A DNA stretch of 29,210 nucleotides from DAOUMU01 sp034409055 (GTDB lineage: Bacteria; Chloroflexota; Anaerolineae; 4572-78; J111): positions 1 through 29,210 of the forward strand of contig DAOUMU010000275.1 of the NCBI GenBank assembly GCA_034409055.1, written 5' to 3'. Both the position numbers and the translations under genes were made by a program. Numbering within the stretch: position 1 is the first letter of the stretch; every line of letters starts with the position of its first letter. Below are positions 24,501 through 29,210 of the stretch, one piece after another. A model generated the notes under the pieces. That model was not told the DNA's origin and did not search any database. It worked only from the letters and a program-made list of their open reading frames with translations.

Positions 24501-25343
24501 CAAGTGTCCCCTCTCCGTCTGGATTGGGTAACGACCCTTGGTGGTCCCGGCGTCAACGCCGGTCAATTTCTTGAACCACGTGACGTCGCCGTGCAGTCGA
24601 ACGGCCACCTGGTCGTGGCCGATACGGCCAACCGGCGGGTGCAAATTTTTGACGGCCAGGGTAATCCGCGCCAGATTTTAGGCGGAGACCCATTTCCGTT
24701 TGAGGAACCGCTGGCCGTAGCCGTTAATAGCCGGGATGAAATTCTGATCCTGGACTCCACCCTCCAGTGGGTGTATCGCTACGATGCGGCCGGCAATTTC
24801 ATCGACCGCTTTGGCGGCCCAACCGCCTATCTGTTCCACCCACGCGGCATGACCGTTCTTGAGGACGATACGGTTGTCCTGGCCGATACGGGCACCTCTC
24901 GCCTGGCCTTTTTTAACGCCGACGGCAGCCAGGCAGGCCGTATCGGTGAGTTGGGCAGCGGTCCGGGCCAATTCAACGAACCAATCGACGTCCTCCGGGA
25001 TGCTCAGGGCACTTACTTTGTCACTGAAGCCATGAACAACCGTCTCCAGCGCCTCGACCCCGGTGGCAATTCTCTGGGCCAGTGGACCATTCCCCCGGCC
25101 TATGCTTTTAATGGCCCTCACCTGGCCTTTGGTCCTGATGGCTCTCTCTTTATGACCGAGTCCCAGAGCCATTCCTTGCTGCGTTATGCCCCTGATGGCA
25201 GCCTGCTGGACCAGTGGCAAACCATCGGGCCGATTGAGTTAGTTGCTCCCGTAGGGGTCTACTTCGACGCGACCACCGGTCGCCTCTATCTGACCGATGT
25301 GCAGACGCACCAGATCCATATTTTTGAGGTGCAAGAGGAATGA
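21561..25343 (+). CDS. GT39-like membrane glycosyltransferase fused to PA14-like and NHL domains (paralog 2)
   Basis: This is 1260 residues from the ATG at 21561 with AGGA ten bases upstream; a TTG one codon earlier is also possible. It aligns end to end with the preceding gene, with the same domain order and long identical stretches, so the pair is a tandem duplication. The GT-C motif is FGIWYDEAEAG (D198-E199). PA14-like domains and the NHL propeller follow at the same relative places. Differences concentrate in the N-terminal ~25 residues, a missing Cys-containing insert near residue 125, the first outer loop (~208-220) and the linker before the first PA14-like domain. The gene begins 47 bp after paralog 1 and is probably co-transcribed. 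Divergence in the outer loop next to the D-E motif may mean different acceptor or donor use. Confidence 0.85.
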   Translation: MSIVSTDPNLTTINKELSSTSTRLRPRRTLNRLALALVGVMSGVLGQVFFSQESLWDGLLFYGVAIILFNWALAGRLYPSAQVSSLNSQVSNSLALQEGWRSKVGVWLIVLAVGLSGLAFNFFAIEDALRQAWWLYIVSLALLVSGGVVLTKSGSWRMVLQNLLPNNYIVLGLAVVMGLALFMRLYNLGSQPFGIWYDEAEAGLQARRMLQEPTYRPIFLPFPINHPIYLPGAYALALAWLGDTIYSMRLVSVLFGLGGVLAAYLFGRELRGPRFGLALAFLMAVARWHVNFSRIAMTGVDTPFFEFLSLFFLIRMVRGGRLRDALWAGLTLGVGLMVYTGFRLYVAALLLFVIIMVLRWPQGLVVTWRGGGWRAQLAHLAMILIAVWLVITPLVRFALDNPRTFWYRTRQISVFTKRDQPDLGRALWNSTHKHLLMFNFKGDKNGRHNLPGEPMLDPAMGILAVLGFGLALARLRAPANTFFLLLFPITLTGGILSVDFEAPQSLRSIAVMPVVIYFPGLALAALGREAEEALKPLPRLWLIGPAAALAGFMLLYNASTYFGRQARDFASWNAFSTPETITGRKMAELGPNYIYYLSPFLTGHPTLDFLVPDITKPRPLLVPNVLPIHEPPEHPVALFIHPDDLWIFQEAQRFYPNAEFGIGASPDQDGVEGQPAVYFVNLQPADLAALQGLQLSYKRGNLVDQSGRPSESEQDGDDLLQTTRALSISATWPADSPVETNFVAEWRGILYAPQYGPYTFRLLTPGPGRLELDGNLVLDGQGEQLAGLALAEGHHNIRVQVQSAPGEVALFWQPPGQDEASIPQWALYTSPITNHGLEGTFYANDRWAGQPVLKRIDAFLDTYFHLLPLNRPYTVEWTGMLDVPQSGLYLLGLRAVAEAHLFLDGQLLITTAGPDQYTNAPITLEAGLHDIRVRFKDNSDRSRIHLFWTTPGGQFGPIPSENLWPPLGRYPEKPSTITEVQVSPLRLDWVTTLGGPGVNAGQFLEPRDVAVQSNGHLVVADTANRRVQIFDGQGNPRQILGGDPFPFEEPLAVAVNSRDEILILDSTLQWVYRYDAAGNFIDRFGGPTAYLFHPRGMTVLEDDTVVLADTGTSRLAFFNADGSQAGRIGELGSGPGQFNEPIDVLRDAQGTYFVTEAMNNRLQRLDPGGNSLGQWTIPPAYAFNGPHLAFGPDGSLFMTESQSHSLLRYAPDGSLLDQWQTIGPIELVAPVGVYFDATTGRLYLTDVQTHQIHIFEVQEE
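21801..21838 (+). repeat. In-gene heptad array (paralog 2)
   Basis: Bases 21804-21838 are five 7-base units: CAAGTCT, CAAGCCT, CAACTCT, CAAGTCT, CAAACTC. They occupy the same codon region as the CAACGTT array of paralog 1 (just before SLAL in both proteins) but use different unit sequences. Confidence 0.75.
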
Positions 25344-25612
25344 TGGCATAAGCTAAACGTTTCTCGGCAAGGATCTGATGGAATCGGTCTCAGGAGGTTT
25401 GTTCCAAATCCAAACTTGACTAAAATAAGGGTAGTACTCCTCGGCGGAACTGTTTCGGTAGTGGTCATATTTACTTTTTGCTCGAAGGGGAAACCTGCAC
25501 TTGCGCTCCGGTGCAAGTGCAGGTTTCCCTGGCGAGTGAATAGCTATCGAAGGATTTATGCTGAGTTTACGTAACTCTGTGCCTCTGTGGTATAAAAACC
25601 GGGAGATTGAAG
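25344..25612. other. Intergenic gap with strong hairpin
   Basis: There is no gene. The main feature is a perfect 17-bp stem with an 8-base loop (25488-25504 with 25513-25529). A smaller stem GAGTT/AACTC lies near 25563-25577, and a TATAAA box at 25591-25596 may serve the downstream toxin-antitoxin genes but lacks a good -35 box. Confidence 0.6.
25488..25529. repeat. Perfect 17-bp hairpin between paralog 2 and HEPN gene
   Basis: The left arm GGGAAACCTGCACTTGC and its exact complement enclose the loop GCTCCGGT. The position ~145 bp past the stop of paralog 2 and the lack of a U-run make a simple terminator less likely than a REP-type element, although it could end transcription in either direction. 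Confidence 0.7.
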
Positions 25613-26035
25613 ATGGCCCTTGACTTAACCAGCATCAAAAAAGCGATTGATGCCTTAGAAAACGCTGTGAATGAAGCCCATAATGACGATTTTATGGACC
25701 GGCTGACCCCTCAGCAGCAAGAAATCATCCAGGCCGGCGTCATTCAACATTTTGAATTTACCTACGAACTCTGTTGGAAATTTATGAAGCGCTGGCTGGA
25801 AGAAAATGTAGGCCGCACCTACGTGGACGGCATCTCCCGACGAGAACTGTTTCGGCTGGCGGCTGAACACCTTTTAGTCAAAGATGTTGAGGCCTGGTGG
25901 GAATATCACCAAGCCAGAAACCTGACCTCTCATACGTATGATGAAGACGTGGCCGACGAGGTGTTTCAGGCGGCGACAAAATTCTTGCCCGATGCGAAAT
26001 CATTTTTAATCGCCCTGGAAGAACGGAATGATTGA
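25613..26035 (+). CDS. HEPN-domain protein, HepT/HI0074-like toxin of a HEPN/MNT pair
   Basis: This is 140 residues from the ATG at 25613, with GGGAG seven bases upstream. It is an all-helical HEPN protein of the HI0074 type, formerly called nucleotidyltransferase substrate-binding protein. The R-x4-H-x-Y motif of HepT RNases is present as RNLTSHTY (R102, H107, Y109). In characterised type VII systems the antitoxin AMPylates the Tyr of this motif. Other hallmarks are FEFTYELCWKFMKRWL near 47-62 and the D-G-I-S-R-R-E stretch. It overlaps the MNT gene by eight bases, so the two are translationally coupled. It probably cleaves RNA or blocks growth unless modified; function is inferred from the family. 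Confidence 0.88.
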   Translation: MALDLTSIKKAIDALENAVNEAHNDDFMDRLTPQQQEIIQAGVIQHFEFTYELCWKFMKRWLEENVGRTYVDGISRRELFRLAAEHLLVKDVEAWWEYHQARNLTSHTYDEDVADEVFQAATKFLPDAKSFLIALEERND

Positions 26036-26357
26036 CCTGCGGCTGGACCAACTGGACATAGTGAAAAGCATCCTGGCCGCGCACGTCCCCGACACGGAAG
26101 TGCGCGTGTTTGGTTCGCGGGTGACATGGACGGCCAAGGATTATTCCGACCTGGATTTGGTGATTGTGGGCCAGGAGAAAATCAACAGAAAGACGCTCTA
26201 CGGCCTGGCAGAGGCTTTCGAGGAATCGGCCTTACCTTTTCGGGTGGACGTGCTGGACTGGCACCGGATTTCTGAGGCGTTTCGTCAGGTGATTGAGGAA
26301 GCGTATGAGGTGATTCAGAAATCGAAATACATGGATTCAAGGGAAGCAAATGTCTAA
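26028..26357 (+). CDS. MNT-type minimal nucleotidyltransferase, antitoxin of the HEPN/MNT pair
   Basis: This is a 109-residue protein of the pol-beta superfamily. The diagnostic GS-x10-DxD motif is exact: G29-S30, then D41 and D43 (GSRVTWTAKDYSDLDL), with a third acidic residue at D74 (FRVDVLDW). These are the metal ligands for ATP transfer. In the MntA/HepT class this enzyme inactivates the HEPN partner by AMPylation of its Tyr. It starts with ATGATTGA overlapping the HEPN stop. The short length is normal. The cupin gene follows within a few bases, suggesting a three-gene transcript. Confidence 0.9.
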   Translation: MIDLRLDQLDIVKSILAAHVPDTEVRVFGSRVTWTAKDYSDLDLVIVGQEKINRKTLYGLAEAFEESALPFRVDVLDWHRISEAFRQVIEEAYEVIQKSKYMDSREANV

Positions 26358-26370
26358 AAGGAGCACTCAA

Positions 26371-26730
26371 ATGGAAAAAGTAAACATCGCTCAAAAATTC
26401 AATCTCTTCCAGGAGTATTGGCGTCCGAAAATCGTCGGTGAACTGAACGACTCCTACGTCAAACTGGCCAAAATCAAGGGAGAGTTTGTCTGGCACCAGC
26501 ACGAGGCAGAGGACGAACTGTTTCTGGTGGTCAAAGGCAAGCTGTTGATCAAACTCAGAGACCGGGATGTCTGGCTGGAAGAAGGCGAATTTTTCATCAT
26601 TCCCAGAGGCGTTGAGCATCTGCCCGTGGCCGAGGAGGAAGTTCACATCCTGTTACTTGAACCAAAATCGACGGTCAACACCGGTAACGTGGAAAATGAA
26701 AGGACCATTAGTGACGAGCAGTGGATATAG
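26371..26730 (+). CDS. Cupin-domain protein
   Basis: This is 119 residues from the ATG at 26371, which has AAAAGGAG seven bases upstream; an in-frame start at 26350 overlaps the previous gene and lacks such a site. It is a single small beta-barrel of the cupin_2 type. Motif 1 has the metal ligands H42, H44 and E49 (WHQHEAEDELFLV) and motif 2 has GEFFIIPRGVEH with H83, so a metal is probably bound. Such proteins are sugar-phosphate isomerase-like, oxygenase-like or simply ligand-binding; nothing here picks one. It is placed 13 bp past the MNT gene, probably in the same transcript. A link to the toxin system is possible but not shown. Confidence 0.85.
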   Translation: MEKVNIAQKFNLFQEYWRPKIVGELNDSYVKLAKIKGEFVWHQHEAEDELFLVVKGKLLIKLRDRDVWLEEGEFFIIPRGVEHLPVAEEEVHILLLEPKSTVNTGNVENERTISDEQWI

Positions 26731-26767
26731 TTAGACGCCTCTGGACAGAAAAACTCTGGTAAGCTAC

Positions 26768-26827
26768 AATCGTAAAACGTAAAACGTGAAACGTAATGAA
26801 TTTTTGTCGAACGGATTTACGCTTTAC
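26768..26827. repeat. Intergenic heptad array
   Basis: Four 7-base units occupy 26768-26795 (AATCGTA, AAACGTA, AAACGTG, AAACGTA). TTACGCTTTAC at 26817-26827 is an inverted, one-mismatch match to 26772-26782, giving a loose hairpin like those at 8427-8500 and 10879-10916. Confidence 0.65.
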
Positions 26828-26861
26828 AGTTACCCCCCACATTTGCGCAATCCGCGAGAAT

Positions 26862-26893
26862 TATGGAGTCCAAAGTGCACTTTGGACTCCATA
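26862..26893. repeat. Perfect 32-bp palindrome
   Basis: Bases 26862-26893 read the same on both strands with no unpaired centre (centre GTGCAC; outer part TATGGAGTCC). It could extrude a cruciform or be a dyad binding site for a protein. It is 122 bp before the oxidoreductase start and 132 bp after the cupin stop. Confidence 0.85.
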
Positions 26894-27014
26894 TCTGCGG
26901 TTTGACCGCGCTATGTTTTACGAATTTTGTCAGGGGATATCTCCCCATTTGTAAAAGAGCTTCCCTGACAATATGAACCACGCCCCAAATTTGTATTAGA
27001 GAGGAATTATCACG

Positions 27015-28022
27015 ATGTCAGAAGAAATTCGGATCATTCAGTACGGACTGGGTCCCATCGGCAGCGCCGTGGCCCGGCACATTGTAGAACGCCCAGGGCT
27101 GGAATTGGTGGGTGGCGTAGATATTGCCCCGGCCAAAATCGGCCAGGACGTGGGGAATTTGATTGGCCTGGCCCAACCGCTGGGCTTTAGGGTGGCCGCC
27201 ACTCTGGCCGAACTCTTGACCCAAACCGAAGCCGACCTGGTCATGCACACCACCAGCTCCTATTTTGACCTGTTCCAGGCGCAAATTATCGAGATTTTAG
27301 AGGCAGGGCTGAACATCGTCTCGACCGCCGAGGAGCTTTCCTTCCCCTGGCTGGTCCACCCTGAAGAAGCGGCCGAGATCGATGCGGTGGCCAAACGGGT
27401 GGGTAAAACCGTCCTGGGCACCGGGGTCAACCCCGGTTTTCTAATGGACTGCCTGCCCCTCCACCTGACCGCCATTTGCCAGCAGGTCGATCACATTGAG
27501 GTAACGCGAGTCATCAATGCCTCGACTCGACGCGGTCCTTTCCAAACCAAGATCGGTTCCGGCATGACCGTGGCCGAGTTTGAGGCCAAAGCGAACACGG
27601 GCCGCATGGGCCACGTGGGCCTGCCCGAATCGATGGACATGGTCTTCGACACGCTGGGCAAGAAGCTAAGCCACTATGAGGCAACGATTGAGCCGGTCGT
27701 GGCCGAGCGGTTAACCAAAACTGATTACCATGAGGTACAGCCTGGCCAGGCGAAGGGGCTCAAGCAGGTGGCCCGGGGGTATACCGGGGCAGGCGAGTTC
27801 ATGCGGCTGACCTTCATGGCCGCCCTGGATATGCCCGATGACGGGGACACGATCAAGATCAGCGGTCAACCAGATTTGGAGGTCAAGCTGAAGGGAACCA
27901 ACGGCGACGTCGCCACGGTCGCCATTGCCGTCAATGCCATTCGCCGCGTGCAGGCGGCCCCACCCGGCTTAGTCACAATGCGAGATTTGCCGATTGTGAC
28001 CATATCAGGATTTAACCATTGA
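27015..28022 (+). CDS. NAD(P)-dependent oxidoreductase, 2,4-diaminopentanoate dehydrogenase / dihydrodipicolinate-reductase-like
   Basis: This is a 335-residue cytoplasmic enzyme with an N-terminal Rossmann fold: YGLGPIGSAVAR with G11-x-G13-x-x-G16, and an acidic end to the second strand (GGVDIAPAKIG) near residues 33-43. The middle holds TGVNPGFLMD (about 137-146), a motif shared by the 2,4-diaminopentanoate dehydrogenase (ornithine degradation) family. The C-terminal half is the dihydrodipicolinate-reductase-like domain. In that family the enzyme deaminates an amino-carboxylate with NAD(P)+. No other ornithine-fermentation gene (ornithine racemase, aminomutase, thiolase) is nearby, so the substrate may be another amino acid. 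A GAGAGGA site lies upstream of the ATG. The stop overlaps the next gene's TTG start. Confidence 0.85.
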   Translation: MSEEIRIIQYGLGPIGSAVARHIVERPGLELVGGVDIAPAKIGQDVGNLIGLAQPLGFRVAATLAELLTQTEADLVMHTTSSYFDLFQAQIIEILEAGLNIVSTAEELSFPWLVHPEEAAEIDAVAKRVGKTVLGTGVNPGFLMDCLPLHLTAICQQVDHIEVTRVINASTRRGPFQTKIGSGMTVAEFEAKANTGRMGHVGLPESMDMVFDTLGKKLSHYEATIEPVVAERLTKTDYHEVQPGQAKGLKQVARGYTGAGEFMRLTFMAALDMPDDGDTIKISGQPDLEVKLKGTNGDVATVAIAVNAIRRVQAAPPGLVTMRDLPIVTISGFNH

Positions 28023-28909
28023 CAACCCAGGCTATCCCTTACATCTTGCTGCTAGGCTTTTTATTCGGCTCAACTCTGATTGCTTCCCGGTTCAGCATGG
28101 GGCAGTTTAACCCGACAACCTACATAGGGCTGCGTATGGTCCTGGCCAGCCTGGGTTACATAACCTTCCACGTTCTGGACAACCGACGCCGAAAATGGCC
28201 TACAAACCCTCAACTGTGGCGTCATGCTGTTCTGTTGGGAATCCTGGGCACGGCTGTGCCTATGACGGCTGTTGTCAGTTCCCTCCAATACCAGTCGGCT
28301 GGAGTCACAGCCATATTGCTAACGACCGGTCCGGCGGTCACCATCCTTATGGCTCATTTTTTTCTGGCTGACGAAGAGCTCACCTGGCGCAAGGGCAGTG
28401 GGGTGACCCTGGCCCTGGGGGGGGCGCTGCTGCTGGCGACACGCGGTGAGAGTGGTCTGGCCGATGTCAACCAGGCCAGCCCAACTGGCTATGGGCTGGT
28501 CTTCCTGGCTATTTTGTGCGGCGGGGGGATGGATATTTACGCCCGCAAATTCATGCGAAATCTTGACTCCTTCGAGGTGGCCACCATCCGCATGATTGTG
28601 GCTGCCCTGACCGTTATGCCCCTTTCCGCCCTATTCGTGGGGATAGAGCTGCGAAGCGTAAATAGCTACGGTTATTTTGCCCTCGCTTATGGAGCCCTGA
28701 TGGGAAACTTCTTTGGTATGCTGGTGGCCTTCTACAACGTCAAACAGTTCGGGGCCACGGCTGCAGCCATGACCTTATACGTTATCCCGATCGTGGCCGG
28801 CCTGGGGGGTGTGCTGGTTTTAGGCGAGCAAATCACGCCCGGTATGCTGACAGGTGTGGGGCTGATTGCTGTGGGGATTACCCTGATTAACCAGCGGCGG
28901 CGAGTCTGA
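28019..28909 (+). CDS. EamA/DMT-family transporter
   Basis: This is a 296-residue inner-membrane protein with ten predicted helices in two EamA repeats (about 1-145 and 150-290). The hallmark ends FFLADEELTWRKGSGVTLALGGALLL and VLGEQITPGMLTGVGLIAVG each close a repeat. Members export or import small metabolites, often amino acids. The start is TTG at 28019 in the four-base overlap TTGA with the oxidoreductase stop, so the two are translationally coupled. The transporter probably moves the substrate or product of that enzyme. A 10-bp stem follows the stop by nine bases. Confidence 0.88.
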   Translation: MTTQAIPYILLLGFLFGSTLIASRFSMGQFNPTTYIGLRMVLASLGYITFHVLDNRRRKWPTNPQLWRHAVLLGILGTAVPMTAVVSSLQYQSAGVTAILLTTGPAVTILMAHFFLADEELTWRKGSGVTLALGGALLLATRGESGLADVNQASPTGYGLVFLAILCGGGMDIYARKFMRNLDSFEVATIRMIVAALTVMPLSALFVGIELRSVNSYGYFALAYGALMGNFFGMLVAFYNVKQFGATAAAMTLYVIPIVAGLGGVLVLGEQITPGMLTGVGLIAVGITLINQRRRV

Positions 28910-28917
28910 CCATAATC

Positions 28918-28950
28918 GTCACCACTTGACGTCGCCAGCCAAGTGGTGAC
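28918..28950 (+). terminator. Hairpin after EamA gene
   Basis: GTCACCACTT (28918-28927) pairs perfectly with AAGTGGTGAC (28941-28950), nine bases after the stop codon, with a 13-base loop that contains the palindrome GACGTC. The position suits a terminator, but the downstream sequence is C-rich with no U-run. Confidence 0.45.
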
Positions 28951-28954
28951 CCCA

Positions 28955-28998
28955 CAGGGCAGGTGACGTAAACCCGCAGGGCAAGTGACGTGAAGCGT
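28955..28998. repeat. Two 22-bp direct repeats
   Basis: CAGGGCAGGTGACGTAAACC (from 28955) and CAGGGCAAGTGACGTGAAGC (from 28977) are adjacent imperfect copies. The 13 bases at 28970-28982 recur inverted at 8448-8460 in another intergenic repeat. Confidence 0.55.
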
Positions 28999-29049
28999 AA
29001 GGGCTTATCTACGGCGCTAATTCTGGTTCTATGTCGTTTGGAATGTGTT

Positions 29050-29210
29050 CTACCCTTCCGTCTCTACCCGTCCCTGCGAATTAAACTGCACCACGCTCTC
29101 CTTGACGCTCAGATCGACCAGATTGGCCTCAATTTCGCCGGTGGCTTCGATGGTTAGCTCAAGCTTGACCTCGACCCCCGCCTCGGCCAGGGGTTTGATG
29201 ATGGCCTGGT
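29050..29210 (-). CDS. C-terminal end of an unrecognised protein (cut by window edge)
   Basis: The minus-strand frame open to the right edge encodes 52 residues ending at TAG (29052-29050), beginning QAIIKPLAEAGVEVKLELT and closing QFNSQGRVETEG. The codon pattern and GC content match neighbouring real genes, and no other frame is as convincing. The strand-rich VEVKLELTIEA segment followed by a conserved-looking VKES resembles the tail of large AAA-type ATPases of the DUF499 kind, but this is a guess. It is convergent with the EamA gene, with hairpin repeats between. Confidence 0.6.
   Translation of the reverse strand, partial: QAIIKPLAEAGVEVKLELTIEATGEIEANLVDLSVKESVVQFNSQGRVETEG

Larger units (their letters stand above)
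26731..27014. other. Intergenic gap with heptads and palindromes
   Basis: There is no gene. It holds a heptad array at 26768-26795 (AATCGTA, AAACGTA, AAACGTG), a weaker inverted match at 26817-26827, a perfect 32-bp palindrome at 26862-26893, and 7-bp arms at 26929-26935 / 26963-26969 around an inner GGGGA/TCCCC stem. The last ~15 bases carry the ribosome binding site of the next gene (GAGAGGA). Confidence 0.6.

Noticed and set aside
27015..28022. Assignment as true dihydrodipicolinate reductase (dapB)
   Set aside because: It is longer than DapB (~270 residues) and carries the TGVNPGF-type motif of the diaminopentanoate dehydrogenase group; no lysine-pathway genes are adjacent.
28999..29049. 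tRNA or small RNA gene in the right-hand gap
   Set aside because: No cloverleaf, T-loop or anticodon arm could be fitted; only short repeats are present.

Overview
The window reads as chromosomal DNA of an uncultured-type Chloroflexota bacterium (Anaerolineae/Caldilineae-like). This is an inference from three things: the multi-membrane-span + PA14 + NHL giant proteins, a lipoprotein solute-binding protein with a long Val/Glu/Lys-rich linker, and abundant short hairpin repeats and degenerate 7-bp repeats. No rRNA or tRNA gene, CRISPR array, transposase or phage gene was seen.

Left half, all on the minus strand (about 13.7 kb to 0.2 kb): a LacI-family regulator is preceded by a near-consensus sigma-70 promoter and a perfect 24-bp palindromic operator. 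It is followed by a carbohydrate ABC importer (solute-binding lipoprotein, two permeases, MalK/UgpC-type ATPase), a secreted beta-propeller lipoprotein-like protein, a sulfatase/phosphonate-monoester-hydrolase-type enzyme, an AT-rich unrecognised membrane protein, a glycerophosphodiester phosphodiesterase with an extra N-terminal domain, and a PfkB-type sugar kinase. Spacing is short and orientation uniform, so this looks like a regulated uptake-and-breakdown locus for a sulfated or phosphodiester-linked glycan or glycerol derivative; the substrate cannot be read from sequence. A decayed EamA transporter tail lies beyond the kinase.

Centre: upstream of the regulator and on the same strand is a single 1123-residue protein joining a fatty acyl-AMP ligase, an acyl carrier protein and a PLP-dependent alpha-oxoamine synthase. 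The chain contains everything needed to activate a fatty acid, hold it on a carrier and condense it with an amino acid to an alpha-amino ketone (sphingoid-base-like chemistry). It has its own plausible promoter and is the best candidate for an undescribed system.

Right half, plus strand: two consecutive ~1260-1285-residue paralogs (glycosyltransferase-39-like membrane domain, two PA14-like domains, NHL propeller) form a tandem duplication. Then come a HEPN/MNT toxin-antitoxin pair with a cupin gene, a 2,4-diaminopentanoate-dehydrogenase-like oxidoreductase overlapping an EamA transporter, and at the right edge the C-terminal end of an unrecognised minus-strand gene.

The gaps carry much structure: a 116-bp inverted-repeat element, a perfect 32-bp palindrome, several hairpins with 10-21 bp arms, and heptanucleotide arrays at five sites, two of them inside the same codon region of the two giant paralogs.
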